The notes under the pieces were generated by a model, which made no database searches, was not told the origin of the DNA, and worked only from the letters and a program-made list of their open reading frames with translations. Positions 53,921-64,000 of a stretch of DNA of 64,000 nt are shown in pieces. Every line of letters starts with the position of its first letter. Within the stretch, counting starts at the first letter, position 1. Both the position numbers and the translations under genes were made by a program. The stretch lies in NCBI GenBank assembly GCA_963921935.1, contig OY998180.1, forward strand, positions 206,734,244 to 206,798,243, written 5' to 3'. The stretch is from Galeruca laticollis (lineage: Eukaryota; Arthropoda; Insecta; Coleoptera; Chrysomelidae).

Positions 53921-55078
53921 TTAGTTTTCCTGCCTCCTGCAGGAACAGTCTCGGGAAAATACTCCCTCCTTATGACAACGGGAACAGAATATCTTCTGAG
54001 GGTTCTGGCAATTACTTCGGTAGTGTCCGGATTCACCGCAGCGGAAACAGGTTGGTGGGCGTGAAGACGAGCCAGACGGTCGTTGAGTATTATCACGTGT
54101 CGGACCGTGATGAGTATCGTTCGGTAACGGACGGCTGGTACCAGGGATGGCTTCTCTTACTGGATCGGACGGCGGATTGTGGGACTGTCCATATCTAGGG
54201 GTACTCACTGGCTGCGGACGGGCTGGTCCACGGTTCGGTCCACTGGGGTTGGGTGCGTTTTGGAGTTCCTTCCTCAGGAGCTCATATTCCCTCACCACTT
54301 GACAGAACGTAGGAAAGTCCTTGAAGTCTACTTTTCGGATCTGCAGCCGGTACTCGGGTAAAAGATTTCGGTACAGCCATGCTAGCTGTTGTTCGGAAGT
54401 TAGCTTCCCATGCCTCCTCATCAGGGTCTGTAGCTCGGTCATGTACGTTGCAGCGGATTCATTTCGTCTTTGAAGACGTCTTCCTATCTCGGCTTCCAAA
54501 TCGACTTCATAGTTGATTGGATAAAAGAAAATTCTGAATTCAGCCTCGAATTCGTCCCAGGTTGTGAACCGACTTCGGTTGTTGCGGTACCAAGAGGCGG
54601 GTTCATCTGATAGTAATTCCGGTAATACCGGAAGCAAGTTGTCTTTCTGGACATTCTTTGCAGTGCAGATTTCTTCGATCCTTTCTATGAAAGCGGCCGG
54701 ATCTCCTCGGTTCCCAAAAGACACCTTCCAATCGTGTACATTTATCGGTTGGGTCGCCATATCCGTCAGATAATCCACAAGATCTCCTTGGTTTCTAGCG
54801 GGTGGTGGGGAAATATGTCTTCGTCTCAAAAAGTTGACGAGCCTTCTTCGTTTGTCAGGAACGGTTCCAGCAGTCGATAAATTCCTCTTTCGTAGTTGGG
54901 CAGTAAGACCCTCGTTTTTCAGTAGGTATACCCAATTTACGCGATGGTCTGTAGTTTCTTCTATGGAATTTACGACGGGTAATTGGGTCGATGCTGACGG
55001 AACGGGTAATGTTTCCTCTGCAACTTCACGTTCGAATGGTAAAGCAATGTCCAATTCCTCGGTACTTCCTCTTGACAT
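53921..55078 (-). CDS. Gag of the giant Gypsy, 385 residues
   Basis: Starts MSRGSTEELDIALPFEREVA. Residues about 110-270 form a Ty3/gypsy capsid domain (SFGNRGDPAAFIERIEEICT, EPASWYRN, WDEFEAEFRIFF, YMTELQTLMRRHG). A Pro/Gly/Arg-rich stretch follows. The nucleocapsid has a CCHC knuckle at 344-357 (CFRCGESGHYRSNC) and a second at 365-378 (CSRCHKEGVFSRDC) lacking the His. Gag would form particles and package element RNA. The last 60 bases overlap the pol frame. Extra gene 2 repeats its nucleocapsid module. The ATG is the first in frame after the leader. Confidence 0.92.
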   Translation of the reverse strand: MSRGSTEELDIALPFEREVAEETLPVPSASTQLPVVNSIEETTDHRVNWVYLLKNEGLTAQLRKRNLSTAGTVPDKRRRLVNFLRRRHISPPPARNQGDLVDYLTDMATQPINVHDWKVSFGNRGDPAAFIERIEEICTAKNVQKDNLLPVLPELLSDEPASWYRNNRSRFTTWDEFEAEFRIFFYPINYEVDLEAEIGRRLQRRNESAATYMTELQTLMRRHGKLTSEQQLAWLYRNLLPEYRLQIRKVDFKDFPTFCQVVREYELLRKELQNAPNPSGPNRGPARPQPVSTPRYGQSHNPPSDPVREAIPGTSRPLPNDTHHGPTRDNTQRPSGSSSRPPTCFRCGESGHYRSNCQNPQKIFCSRCHKEGVFSRDCSCRRQEN

Positions 55079-56231
55079 CTACTTTTATCTCTTCTTTCTG
55101 TATCCCTCGTAGTCGCAACTTCTCGTCCTTCCTTCGCCTCTTTACAGCCACAGCAAGGTAGTACGGCTCCCGCCTTCACAGCAACTAAGCCTCTTCCTCA
55201 ACCTTCACAGCAACGAAGCCTCTTCCTCAACCTTCACAGCAACGAAGCCTCTTCCTCAACCTTCACAGCAACGAAGCCTCTTCCTCAACCTTCACAGCAA
55301 CGACAAGATAATTCGAAACGAGATATAAAATCCTTGTTTTAATAAACACTCAACAATAAGACGGAAAACAGTCAAAACAGTATATAACGGTACGCCGTGG
55401 AAACCAAATTATCACCGGACTCCTTCGATAATCTCAAAGTCCCTACACAAATCTTCACACTGAAACAATAAAATTCCACAACCAAATACAACGGTTCCGG
55501 TTTTAACAAACAGCCAGTGTCCCTGCTAACTAGTGGATCAACAATACCGGAAAAGAATATTATTCAATAATCAAGAATACGCAAAACCTGAAAAATAATA
55601 AAACAGTTCGTATTCAACCAACAATACAAGATCCCTGCTTAATCAGCATCAAACAACAATTCAAGATCTCTGCTCAACCAATAAATCGGCAATACGGGAA
55701 CAAATATTATTTAATAATCAAAATTACGGAAAACCTGAAAAAGAATAAAACAGTTCGTACTTAAACAACAATTTAAGGTCCTTGTTCAATCAATAAATCA
55801 GCAATACGGGAAAAAAATATTCTTCACTAATCAAGAATACGGATAACCTGAAAAAAAATAAAACAGTTCCTACTTAAACAACAAATTAAGGTCCTTGTTC
55901 AATCAATAAATCACCAATACGGAAAAAAAATATTCTTCACTAATCAAGAATACGGATAACCTGAAAAAAAAAAAATAAAACGGTTCCTACTTAAACAATA
56001 AATTAAGGTCTCTATTCAATCAATAAATCGGCAGTACGGGAAAAAATATTATTTAATAATCAAGAATCCGGAAAACCTGAAAAAAATAAAACAGTTCGTA
56101 CTTAGGCAACAATTTCCGGTCCTTGCTCAATCAATGAATCAGTAATACGGGAGAAAAATATTCTTTACTAATCAAGAATACGGAAAACCTAAAAAAAAAT
56201 TAAACAGTTCCTATTTAAACAACAAATTCAG
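55079..56231 (-). repeat. Gag leader with two tandem repeat arrays
   Basis: At 55185-55305 a 29-bp unit (CTTCACAGCAACGAAGCCTC...) repeats about 4.5 times. At about 55510-56231 a unit of about 113 bp repeats 6-7 times, each with AATCAAGAATACGGA(A)AACCTGAAAAA and a (G)GTCC(C/T)TG(C/T)TC block at 55519, 55632, 55776, 55890, 56007, 56118 and finally 56231, where the last one is the start of the real primer site. Several A-rich spots vary in length. No coding frame. Packaging signals would be expected here. Confidence 0.85.
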
Positions 56232-56249
56232 GTCCCTGCTCGGGCGCCA
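56232..56249 (-). promoter_or_regulatory. Primer-binding site, tRNA-Lys type
   Basis: Minus strand TGGCGCCCGAGCAGGGAC, three bases after the 5' LTR end. It differs at one base from the primer site used with tRNA-Lys3 by lentiviruses, and G opposite U would still pair. Confidence 0.85.
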
Positions 56250-56252
56250 AGA

Positions 56253-59200
56253 TGTGACGCGTTTTCCTCCCCTTACAAGTGAGAGAGGCGATGTCTGCGC
56301 GCTGCACTGCGCGTGGAACGTCTCGGAAACGTCACTCCTGACACCTTTGAAACCTTACACTTTCTCGGGCGCCAGATTTTTAACGTGGTTGTCTCCACGG
56401 CCCCTCGACTTCCCTCGTCGAGAGTTCCAGGTAGCCTCAGATGGAGGTACGGTAAATTCCAGGGGTCTATTGTCGTCAAAATTCGGGATATTCCTAAATA
56501 TATAAAACAAATGTTCTCGCTAGTCCTGAAATAACTGTTATTATCCTGATCCACACTACGGAGAAGCTAAAATTCGTGCTGCCAAACAACTACGCTACCA
56601 TAAGGAAATACTAGTCTATAATAGGTCAATAAAACACAACACCGGTTTATTTCAGTTTTATTACATTAACACCTTCTAAGTTGTTATATACATACACAAT
56701 AAACAATACTCAAAAGCACATATGTGTTATTAGCGACGAAGCGGGCAGGACATAAGCGAGAGTGGTTTGTAATTATAAAATAGCGTTCGTGCAAATAAAA
56801 GAAGCGGTAAAAAAGGCAAGCAAAACTATGTTAAGCTTGGTGGTCTTTTCATTCATGTATTTGATAGACCCTTATGTAACGAACGGGTCCGGTGGTACTA
56901 AAAAAAAACTATCCAATCGGGAAAACAATACTATAGGTCGGGGACTCTATATCTACTCGTCAGACATTTCCCTAAGCTTTTAACAAAATCAAGAAGGGTA
57001 TCACGAAATCCCACTAAAAGAAAATTCGGGGAAGGTAATGAAAACGGAAGGCAATTCCAGATTTAAATATAAACCAAATTTGTGTTAAAGAACGGGCGAC
57101 TATCAACCAAATTCAAAGAAATAAAACTCGGAAAAGTATTGCAATTGGGAACTCAAGATTTAAAATATCCGGGAGCCCTAGCTTGGGTGTGCCTGGCGCA
57201 GGCGGATATTTCAATCAGGAATTTTCCTTGCAAAATAGAAGAATAAAATATTCGAAACAGAACTAATATAAGCCAAATTCGTGTCAAAACACGGGGCGAA
57301 TATCAACTAAATTCACAAAAAGGAGACTCGGGAAAAGTATTGCAGTTGGGAACTCAAGATTTAAAATATCCGGGAGCCCTAGCTTGGGTATACCTGGCGC
57401 AGACGGATATTTCAATCAGGAATTTTCCTTGCAAAATAGAAGAATAAAATGTTCGAAACGGAGCTAATATAAGCCAAATTTGTATCAAAACACGGGGCGA
57501 ATATCAACTAAATTCACAAAAAGGAGACTCGGAAAAGTATTGCAGTTGGGAACTCAAGATTTAAAATATCCGGGAGCCCTAGCTTGGGTATACCTGGCGC
57601 AGACGGATATTTCAATCAGGAATTTTCCTTGCACAATAGAAGAATAAAATGTTCGAAACGGAACTAATATAAGCCAAATTTGTATCAAAACACGGGGCGA
57701 ATATCAACTAAATTCACAAAAAGGAGACTCGGAAAAAGTATTGCAATTGGGAACTCAAGATTTAAAATATCCGGGAGCCCTAGCTTGGGGGTGCCTGGCG
57801 CAGGCGGATATTTCAATCAGGAATTTTCCTTGCAAAATAGAAGAATAAAATATTCGAAACGGAACTAATATGAGCCAAATTCGTGTTAAAACACGGGGCG
57901 GATATCAACTAAACTCACAACAGGAGACTCGGAAAAGTATTGCAGTTGGGAACTCAAGATTTAAAATATCCGGGAGCCCTAGTTTGGGTATACCTGGCGC
58001 AGACGGATATTTCAATCAGGAATTTTCCTTGCAAAATAGAAGAATAAAATGTTCGAAACGGAACTAATATAAGCCAAATTTGTATCAAAACACAGGGCGA
58101 ATATCAACTAAATTCACGAAAAGGAGACTCGGAAAAAGTATTGCAATTGGGAACTCAAGATTTAAAATATCCGGGAGCCCTAGTTTGGGTATACCTGGCG
58201 CAGACGGATATTTCAATCAGGAATTTTTCCTTGCAAAATAGAAGAATAAAATGTTCGAAACGGAACTAATATAAGCCAAATTCGTGTTAAAACACGGGGC
58301 GGATATCAACTAAACTCACAACAGGAGACTCGGAAAAGTATTGCAGTTGGGAACTCAAGATTTAAAATATCCGGGAGCCCTAGTTTGGGTATACCTGGCG
58401 CAGACGGATATTTCAATCAGGAATTTTCCTTGCAAAATAGGAGAATGAAATGTTCGAAACGGAACTAATATAAGCCAAATTTGTATCAAAACACGGGGCG
58501 GATATCAACTAAACTCACAACAGGAGACTCGGAAAAGTATTGCAGTTGGGAACTCAAGATTTAAAATATCCGGGAGCCCTAGTTTGGGTATACCTGGCGC
58601 AGACGGATATTTCAATCAGGAATTTTCCTTGCAAAATAGGAGAATGAAATGTTCGAAACGGAACTAATATAAGCCAAATTTGTATCAAAACACGGGGCGA
58701 ATATCAACTAAATTCACGAAAAGGAGACTCGGAAAAAGTATTGCAATTGGGAACTCAAGATTTAAAATATCCGGGAGCCCTAGTTTGGGTATACCTGGCG
58801 CAGACGGATATTTCAATCAGGAATTTTTCCTTGCAAAATAGAAGAATAAAATGTTCGAAACGGAACTAATATAAGCCAAATTCGTGTTAAAACACGGGGC
58901 GGATATCAACTAAACTCACAACAGGAGACTCGGAAAAGTATTGCAGTTGGGAACTCAAGATTTAAAATATCCGGGAGCCCTAGTTTGGGTATACCTGGCG
59001 CAGACGGATATTTCAATCAGGAATTTTCCTTGCAAAATAGGAGAATGAAATGTTCGAAACGGAACTAATATAAGCCAAATTTGTATCAAAACACGGGGCG
59101 GATATCAACTAAACTCACAACAGGAGACTCGGAAAAGTATTGCAGTTGGGAACTCAAGATTTAAAATATCCGGGAGCCCTAGTTTGGGTATACCTGGCGC

Positions 59201-61109
59201 AGACGGATATTTCAATCAGGAATTTTCCTTGCAAAATAGGAGAATGAAATGTTCGAAACGGAACTAATATAAGCCAAATTTGTATCAAAACACGGGGCGA
59301 ATATCAACTAAATTCACAAAAAGGAGACTCGGAAAAGTATTGCAGTTGGGAACTCAAGATTTAAAATATCCGGGAGCCCTAGTTTGGGTATACCTGGCGC
59401 AGACGGATATTTCAATCAGGAATTTTCCTTGCAAAATAGAAGAATAAAATGTTCGAAACGGAACTAATATAAGCCAAATTCGTGTTAAAACACGGGGCGG
59501 ATATCAACTAAACTCACAACAGGAGACTCGGAAAAGTATTGCAGTTGGGAACTCAAGATTTAAAATATCCGGGAGCCCTAGTTTGGGTATACCTGGCGCA
59601 GACGGATATTTCAATCAGGAATTTTCCTTGCAAAATTAGAAGAATAAAATGTTCGAAACGGAACTAATATAAACCAAACTCGTGTTAAAACACGGGGCGG
59701 ATATCAACTAAACTCACAAAAGGAGACTCGGAAAAAGTATTGCAGTTGGGAACTCAAGATTTAAAATATCCGGGAGCCCTAGCTTGGGGGTGCCTGGCGC
59801 AGACGGATATTTCAATCAGGAATTTTCCTTGCAAAATAGAAGAATAATATACTAATATTAAGAAAACTACGAAAAAGGAAAATCGGAAAAAGTATTAAAT
59901 CAGATACGATATATAAATGGTTTACCACACTCTAATGTACTAGATATATCAACGTATTTTAAAATGAAAGTCAACTATCTAAATGTTTTAAGTTATCATT
60001 GAAAAGACCACATATTTTCGGAATTATTATTGTTTAAAGTTCTTACCTTCACAGTAATAAGTTATCACTGAAATTTTTTTCCTCACGAAAAAAAACTCAA
60101 AAGTAAATCGGCAAAAGAAAAGTTAAAATAATTTACAGCGGACGATGAATAAGTTACACTTCTGGCTCGGTCGGCTGGCACTTCGATACTCTCTCTATTT
60201 TTAAAAATAATATCAGTCGTCTAACCTCACGGTTCCACCTCCCTCTCGACCTGCGCGCTTCTATCCATATCTACCTTGTTGCAGTGGGGAGACCAGTACC
60301 TTCAAATGTTGAATTTTAAAATTGAAGTAAATACTTTACTTCCGAAAAAAAATTGATCCCTCCATCGCAACTAAGAAGAAAATAAAAATATCGGAATTTG
60401 GATAAATATTAAACTATTATAACATTTGGTTCTACCCCGAAACCAGGGGATAAAATAAAATAAAATGTTCACAAAGATTCACAATACTTTACCCTAATTA
60501 TAAGTCAATATACAAATGATTAGATACACTCGTCGACATAAATTGTAAAATGAAAATATATTCGGCTCATAAAATATTAAATGAATTATAAATAAAGAAA
60601 CGAATATGTGACGGGTGATACATAATATCAATTAAATATATACAATGAAATAATTCAAATTAAATATATATTCGGTGACATAAACTATCAAATGATTTAA
60701 CTCAAATATATACTCGGTGACATAAACCATCAAATGAAAGTATAACAAAGAAACGGATATGCAATGAGTGATACATAATGAAAATGAATATATACTCGGT
60801 GACATAAACTATCAAATAATTTAACTCAAATATATACTCGGTGACATACACCATCAAATGAAAATATAACAAAGAAACTAATACGTGACGGGTGATATGT
60901 AATATAAAACAATTATACTCAGCGGCAGAAAACTAAAAATGAAATTACACTCGGCGCATAAACTTTAACATGATTAGGTACAAAGAAACGAATATATGAC
61001 GGTTGATGCATAATTTAAATTAAATATATATACTCGGCGACATAATCTAAAAATGAAATTACACTCGGCGCATCAACTTTAACATGCCAGTAACGAACAC
61101 TTCGTTACA
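56253..61109 (-). repeat. 5' LTR of the giant Gypsy, 4,857 bp
   Basis: Same length and layout as the 3' LTR at 42613-47469; every segment I compared was identical. The 14-monomer array is at 57073-59847, the short U3 repeats at 60486-61095, the TATA candidate at 56495-56510. This copy would drive transcription. Confidence 0.95.
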
Positions 61110-61113
61110 CTAT
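61110..61113. repeat. Target duplication CTAT, right
   Basis: Pairs with 42609-42612. Removing the element and one CTAT rejoins the interrupted non-LTR coding sequence across 42612/61114. Confidence 0.85.
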
Positions 61114-61845
61114 GTTCTAATTTGTTCGCTGTGAGATGTGCACTTATAGCAGAATCTTCAATTTTGTTTCAACGTTAGCTACAACCACTGAGTAAGAATC
61201 TTGTTGTGATTGTTTTTGTGGAAGTTTATTAGTATTGGTTTGTTTGTAGCTTGATACTATGTTGCTATTTTTTAGTTTTTCTAATATTTCTATCACCCTA
61301 TTTTTTTCATTATCAGTCTTTAGAAGAAATCCTATTTTTGTTTTGATTATTTCATCATTGTTAGAATTCGGCGATTCGACTTGCCATACATCTGCAAATG
61401 ACGTTCTGTTGTGGTTTGGATTTTTTGTTGAAAAATCAAATAAATTATCGTTATTTCTTATTTGTAATAGTAATTTTATCTGATAAGTTAATTATTTTGT
61501 TTTTGTTGTAATTTATAGGTTGACTAATGATACCTGATGGTTTTTGTTGGTGTGGGTTGCTTTTTGCTGTACTATCTGTTTGTGTTTTAGTCTGTGCACT
61601 TGGTGTAAAACCTTTAAATTCGTCGATGGCATTATTCTTTTTGTTGGATATATTTCTGAGGTAATATGGTCTTTTTCGTTTTATTCTTACTTTTGTCCAG
61701 GTTCTGTTGTCATCTACCTCCATTTCAGAGTACGATCCATCACTTTCTGAAGACATCCCGGTTTCTGTTTAAACACATTGACTATATTACTATCAAAACG
61801 GCAAATAAACGTCCGTTCTCTAGCAGGGTTCACAGAGCACTATAA
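61114..61845 (-). pseudogene. Non-LTR retrotransposon: 5' end and start of ORF1
   Basis: ORF1 starts at 61756 (MSSESDGSYSEMEVDDNRTW). The frame stops at 61451 and resumes in another frame (LFDFSTKNPNHNRTSFADVW, FLLKTDNEKNRVIEILEKLK) towards 61114, where the giant Gypsy interrupts it. It continues at 42612 into the zinc-knuckle region. The 61757-61845 stretch is the probable 5' UTR; the exact 5' end is uncertain. Similar in layout to Jockey/X-type ORF1 proteins. Confidence 0.65.
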
Positions 61846-62169
61846 AAAAATACTTATAAAAATAATAATTTGTACAATTTATTGTTATATACGTTGATAA
61901 TTCATTTTCAAAACTTAATTTTTTGATGTTTGGATTTTTCATAAAGTACTTAAATGACAGAAAGCACACAAATGACTAAGAGTACATAAGGTAAAAGCAC
62001 CAGTAATTGACACGTTAAGAAACAAAATTAAAAGATCCTAATGTTACCAAGAAACCATTGAATTTACAAACTTTATAATATGTTTTACCAATTCTAGGAT
62101 GTTTAGAGAATTGTATATACCATTTTCTTCTATTTTAGTTTTTACAATAAAAAATAGTATATTAAAGTA
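61846..62169. other. Intergenic
   Basis: No gene seen. A 75-codon minus-strand frame at 62044-62271 overlaps the next foldback and has no recognisable motif. Confidence 0.35.
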
Positions 62170-62300
62170 TATGTGGATAAAGAGGTCTTTCAAACACGCG
62201 CGATTTTTCGAGCACGACGGCGCAGCCGAGTGCTCGAAATAGAGCAAGTGTTTGAAAGACCAGTTATCCACGAATACTTTACGCTATTTTTTTTATTGGT
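62170..62300. repeat. Family B foldback with GC-rich core
   Basis: TGTGGATAAAGAGGTCTTTCAAACACG and GTGTTTGAAAGACCAGTTATCCACG are inverted arms around GAGCACGACGGCGCAGCCGAGTGCTC (about 62210-62235). The half copy at 35985 shares the right arm and following bases. Confidence 0.8.
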
Positions 62301-62313
62301 GCACTTTGGAATC

Positions 62314-62763
62314 ATAAAATATTATTATTATTTTATTACTACAGAAAAATGGAAGTCCATCCTCGATGCCCAGCCAAGTTTCGTGAACGTCAAATAGTAT
62401 TTATTTTTAGTTGACGTTACGGGCTGTCAGATCAATAATCAAAAAGTTTCTTTATTTATATTTAAAGGGAAACAATGTATATATGAATATATAAATACAT
62501 TTTGCAGAAAAAACCAAATAAGACATTGGTTCCCAATGATAAAATATTATTATTATATTATTACTACAAAAAAATGGAAGTCCATCCTCGATGCCCAGCC
62601 AAGTTTCGTGAACGTCAAATAGTATTTATTTTTAGTTGACGTTACGGGCTGTCAGATCAATAATCAAAAAGTTTCTTTATTTATATTTAAAGGGAAACAA
62701 TGTATATATGAATATATAAATACATTTTGCAGAAAAAACCAAATAAGACATTGGTTCCCACAA
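62314..62763. repeat. 225-bp direct tandem duplication (family B tail)
   Basis: Units 62314-62538 and 62539-62763 are almost identical. Each runs from ATAAAATATTATTATT through TCCTCGATGCCCAGCC and GACGTTACGGGCTGTC to GACATTGGTTCCCA. The segment also follows the half foldback at 35985, so it belongs to family B. Confidence 0.85.
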
Positions 62764-62820
62764 TTTAAAAACTAATAAAAAAAGTTGTCATTGATACTTA
62801 CGTTTCTCAAGTTGTTGTTG

Positions 62821-62896
62821 TTACCATGGGGACTTTAAAAAACGCGCGTGTTTGAAAGATCGATTTAAACACGCTGACGCGTGCTTTAAAAAGGTA
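62821..62896. repeat. Small foldback
   Basis: TTACC...TTTAAAAAACGCGCGTGTTT and AAACACGCTGACGCGTGCTTTAAAAAGGTAA are inverted around a 12-base spacer. Yet another arm sequence with CG-rich inner parts. Confidence 0.6.
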
Positions 62897-63244
62897 ATAT
62901 GCGGCATCAATAAAAAAAACATTTTTTTCTATCAGTACCTAATACCAATGGTTGACATAGTATTATCCAAAAATTGACATATGTCCCCAATAATTGATAT
63001 TTTTTTTGAAGAAGGGTAAATAAAAATTAATTAATCAAAATCATATATTTACCACTAATAGTATACACATTTCAATGATTAACTGTTTTAATAAAATTAG
63101 TCTATATTAGACTTAAAAAGGGAAAACAATATTACTGTCAATGTCATTGATACCAATATTTGACATAGTGTTCACCAATGTTTGATATAGGAGTTTGAAA
63201 GAAGATTAAAAGAGAAATAAGAAAGAACTATATTGGGAAATGTT
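62897..63244. other. Intergenic
   Basis: AT-rich. A motif of the form AATACCAATGGTTGACATAGT / AATATTTGACATAGTGTT recurs at about 62940, 62970, 63150 and 63170, suggesting short diverged direct repeats. No gene seen. Confidence 0.4.
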
Positions 63245-64000
63245 TCATAATAATAATAAAACGTCATTTATTTGTACAACCAAATGGCCATCGACCGAGG
63301 TCCTTCAGCCAGTAATACTTACATTATTTAGTATAATGGACTTTTGTTTTGTTTTGTTTCATCGCGTTTGGAGGTATCCATGCAGCCAAATACTTTGTGT
63401 TAGGTTATATATACAGTATATATGGTGATGTATTTGAAGTTTATATTTGAATCCAATTTCAATTAAGTGCCAATCAGAATCGATACTGAATTTGTTATTG
63501 ATTTTCGTGTTGTGGATATGTATCTTATTACTTAAGCGAGCCCTAATTCAAACTATCGTCGTCTGCAATTCAAGTTAATACCGCTTTTCGATCAAAGGAT
63601 TGACACAGGGTTACTAGTTTTCTCGCCCAGGGGTCGTTCAGGGCTTTATTTGAACACATACAAAGGTAGACCACGGATGGAAGGTATAAACATTTGGGTT
63701 AGGGTAACAAAGGTCACAAGCTCTATATAACTTAACTATATCGATATGTTAGTCATCCTTAGAAATTTTACTAGACAGTCTAATATTTTGATGTTATTCA
63801 GCGCCAGTAAGTGTAACATGTTGATGGGAGGGAATATTTTTTCATGTATTATGTTATTATACAGTTCTTTCGTGGCATTACGATATTCCGAGCATTCAAA
63901 AAATATATGATCCAGGTCTCCTATGACATTGCAGGCTGTGCATAAGTTTGATTCGATTATGCCTATTTTGCTTGAGTGCTCTGGGTACGGCGCTTATCCA
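63245..64000 (-). mobile_element. Jockey-like non-LTR retrotransposon, 3' part, running off the window
   Basis: Minus orientation. The 3' end has CGTTTTATTATTATT as tail and GAAGGACCTCGGTCGATGGCC just before it, shared with 40016-40108. The ORF2 C-terminus is at 63736-63994. The 5' part lies beyond the window. Confidence 0.6.
63736..63994 (-). pseudogene. Non-LTR ORF2 C-terminus with zinc knuckle
   Basis: The open frame reads SSKIGIIESNLCTACN, then GDLDHIFFECSEYRN, the Cx2C...H...C knuckle at the end of Jockey-clade ORF2 after the RNase H region, and ends RMTNISI. A TAA lies just upstream in the same frame near the window edge, so the gene is probably broken there. Too short for clade assignment. 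Confidence 0.6.

Larger units (their letters stand above)
42613..61109 (-). mobile_element. Giant Ty3/gypsy LTR retrotransposon, 18.5 kb, complete
   Basis: Two 4,857-bp LTRs (42613-47469 and 56253-61109, exact offset 13,640) flank an 8,783-bp interior. The element reads on the minus strand: 5' LTR, tRNA-Lys-type primer site, repeat-rich leader, gag, pol, two extra genes, polypurine tract, 3' LTR. The 4-bp target duplication CTAT is perfect. LTR segments compared by eye were alike and total lengths are equal, so insertion is very recent. It lies inside ORF1 of an older non-LTR element. LTRs this long are rare; a few hundred bases to about 2 kb is usual for insect Gypsy elements. Confidence 0.95.

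Overview
This looks like an insect genome window: AT-rich, intron-bearing and packed with transposable elements of types common in arthropods (Ty3/gypsy, Copia, R1-, Jockey- and RTE-like non-LTR elements, hAT, Tc1/mariner-like DDE, Crypton-like recombinases, THAP elements, foldback MITEs). A beetle is possible, but nothing in the sequence fixes the order. The only convincing host gene is a KDM7/PHF8-type histone demethylase at 38482-39855 (+). Its first four coding exons are intact and correctly phased; the rest of the gene is not in the window.

Layout. 1-11.7 kb: a decayed multi-exon gene on the minus strand (2141-2874) cut by a non-LTR fragment, a solo LTR (3495-3931), a Buster-type hAT element with five transposase pieces (4065-6641), a degenerate Tc1/mariner-like transposase (7609-9188) and a 5'-truncated RTE-like insertion with a 16-bp target duplication (9417-10017). 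11.7-27 kb: an R1-like element, two copies of a dispersed family carrying ~173-bp tandem monomers (family A), a Crypton-like fragment, an uncharacterised DDE-like transposase, and Gypsy and Jockey/R1-like pol relics. 28-38 kb: a THAP element bounded by inverted repeats, a third family A copy split by a solo LTR, a 616-bp tandem duplication carrying foldbacks, a second Crypton-like C-terminus, a Copia gag piece, a deleted hAT and a TA-flanked MITE. 38.5-39.9 kb: the demethylase exons.

40-62 kb is a nest. A minus-strand non-LTR element was hit by a family A copy (40109-41262) and later by a very young Ty3/gypsy element of 18.5 kb (42613-61109, minus orientation). This element is the main discovery. 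Its LTRs are 4,857 bp each, equal in length and alike wherever compared, and flanked by the 4-bp target duplication CTAT. Each LTR contains 14 monomers of ~200 bp. The interior has a tRNA-Lys-type primer site, a leader whose ~113-bp repeats carry partial primer-site copies, gag, pol with about 17 in-frame copies of an 18-residue repeat between protease and reverse transcriptase, and two extra genes after pol. One of these repeats the Gag zinc-knuckle module. A splice-acceptor-like TTACAG precedes each extra gene, which suggests spliced messages.

62-64 kb holds more foldbacks and a 225-bp tandem duplication, and ends inside another Jockey-like element. Most other open frames are short or degenerate. 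All calls are from reading by eye; no database search was run.
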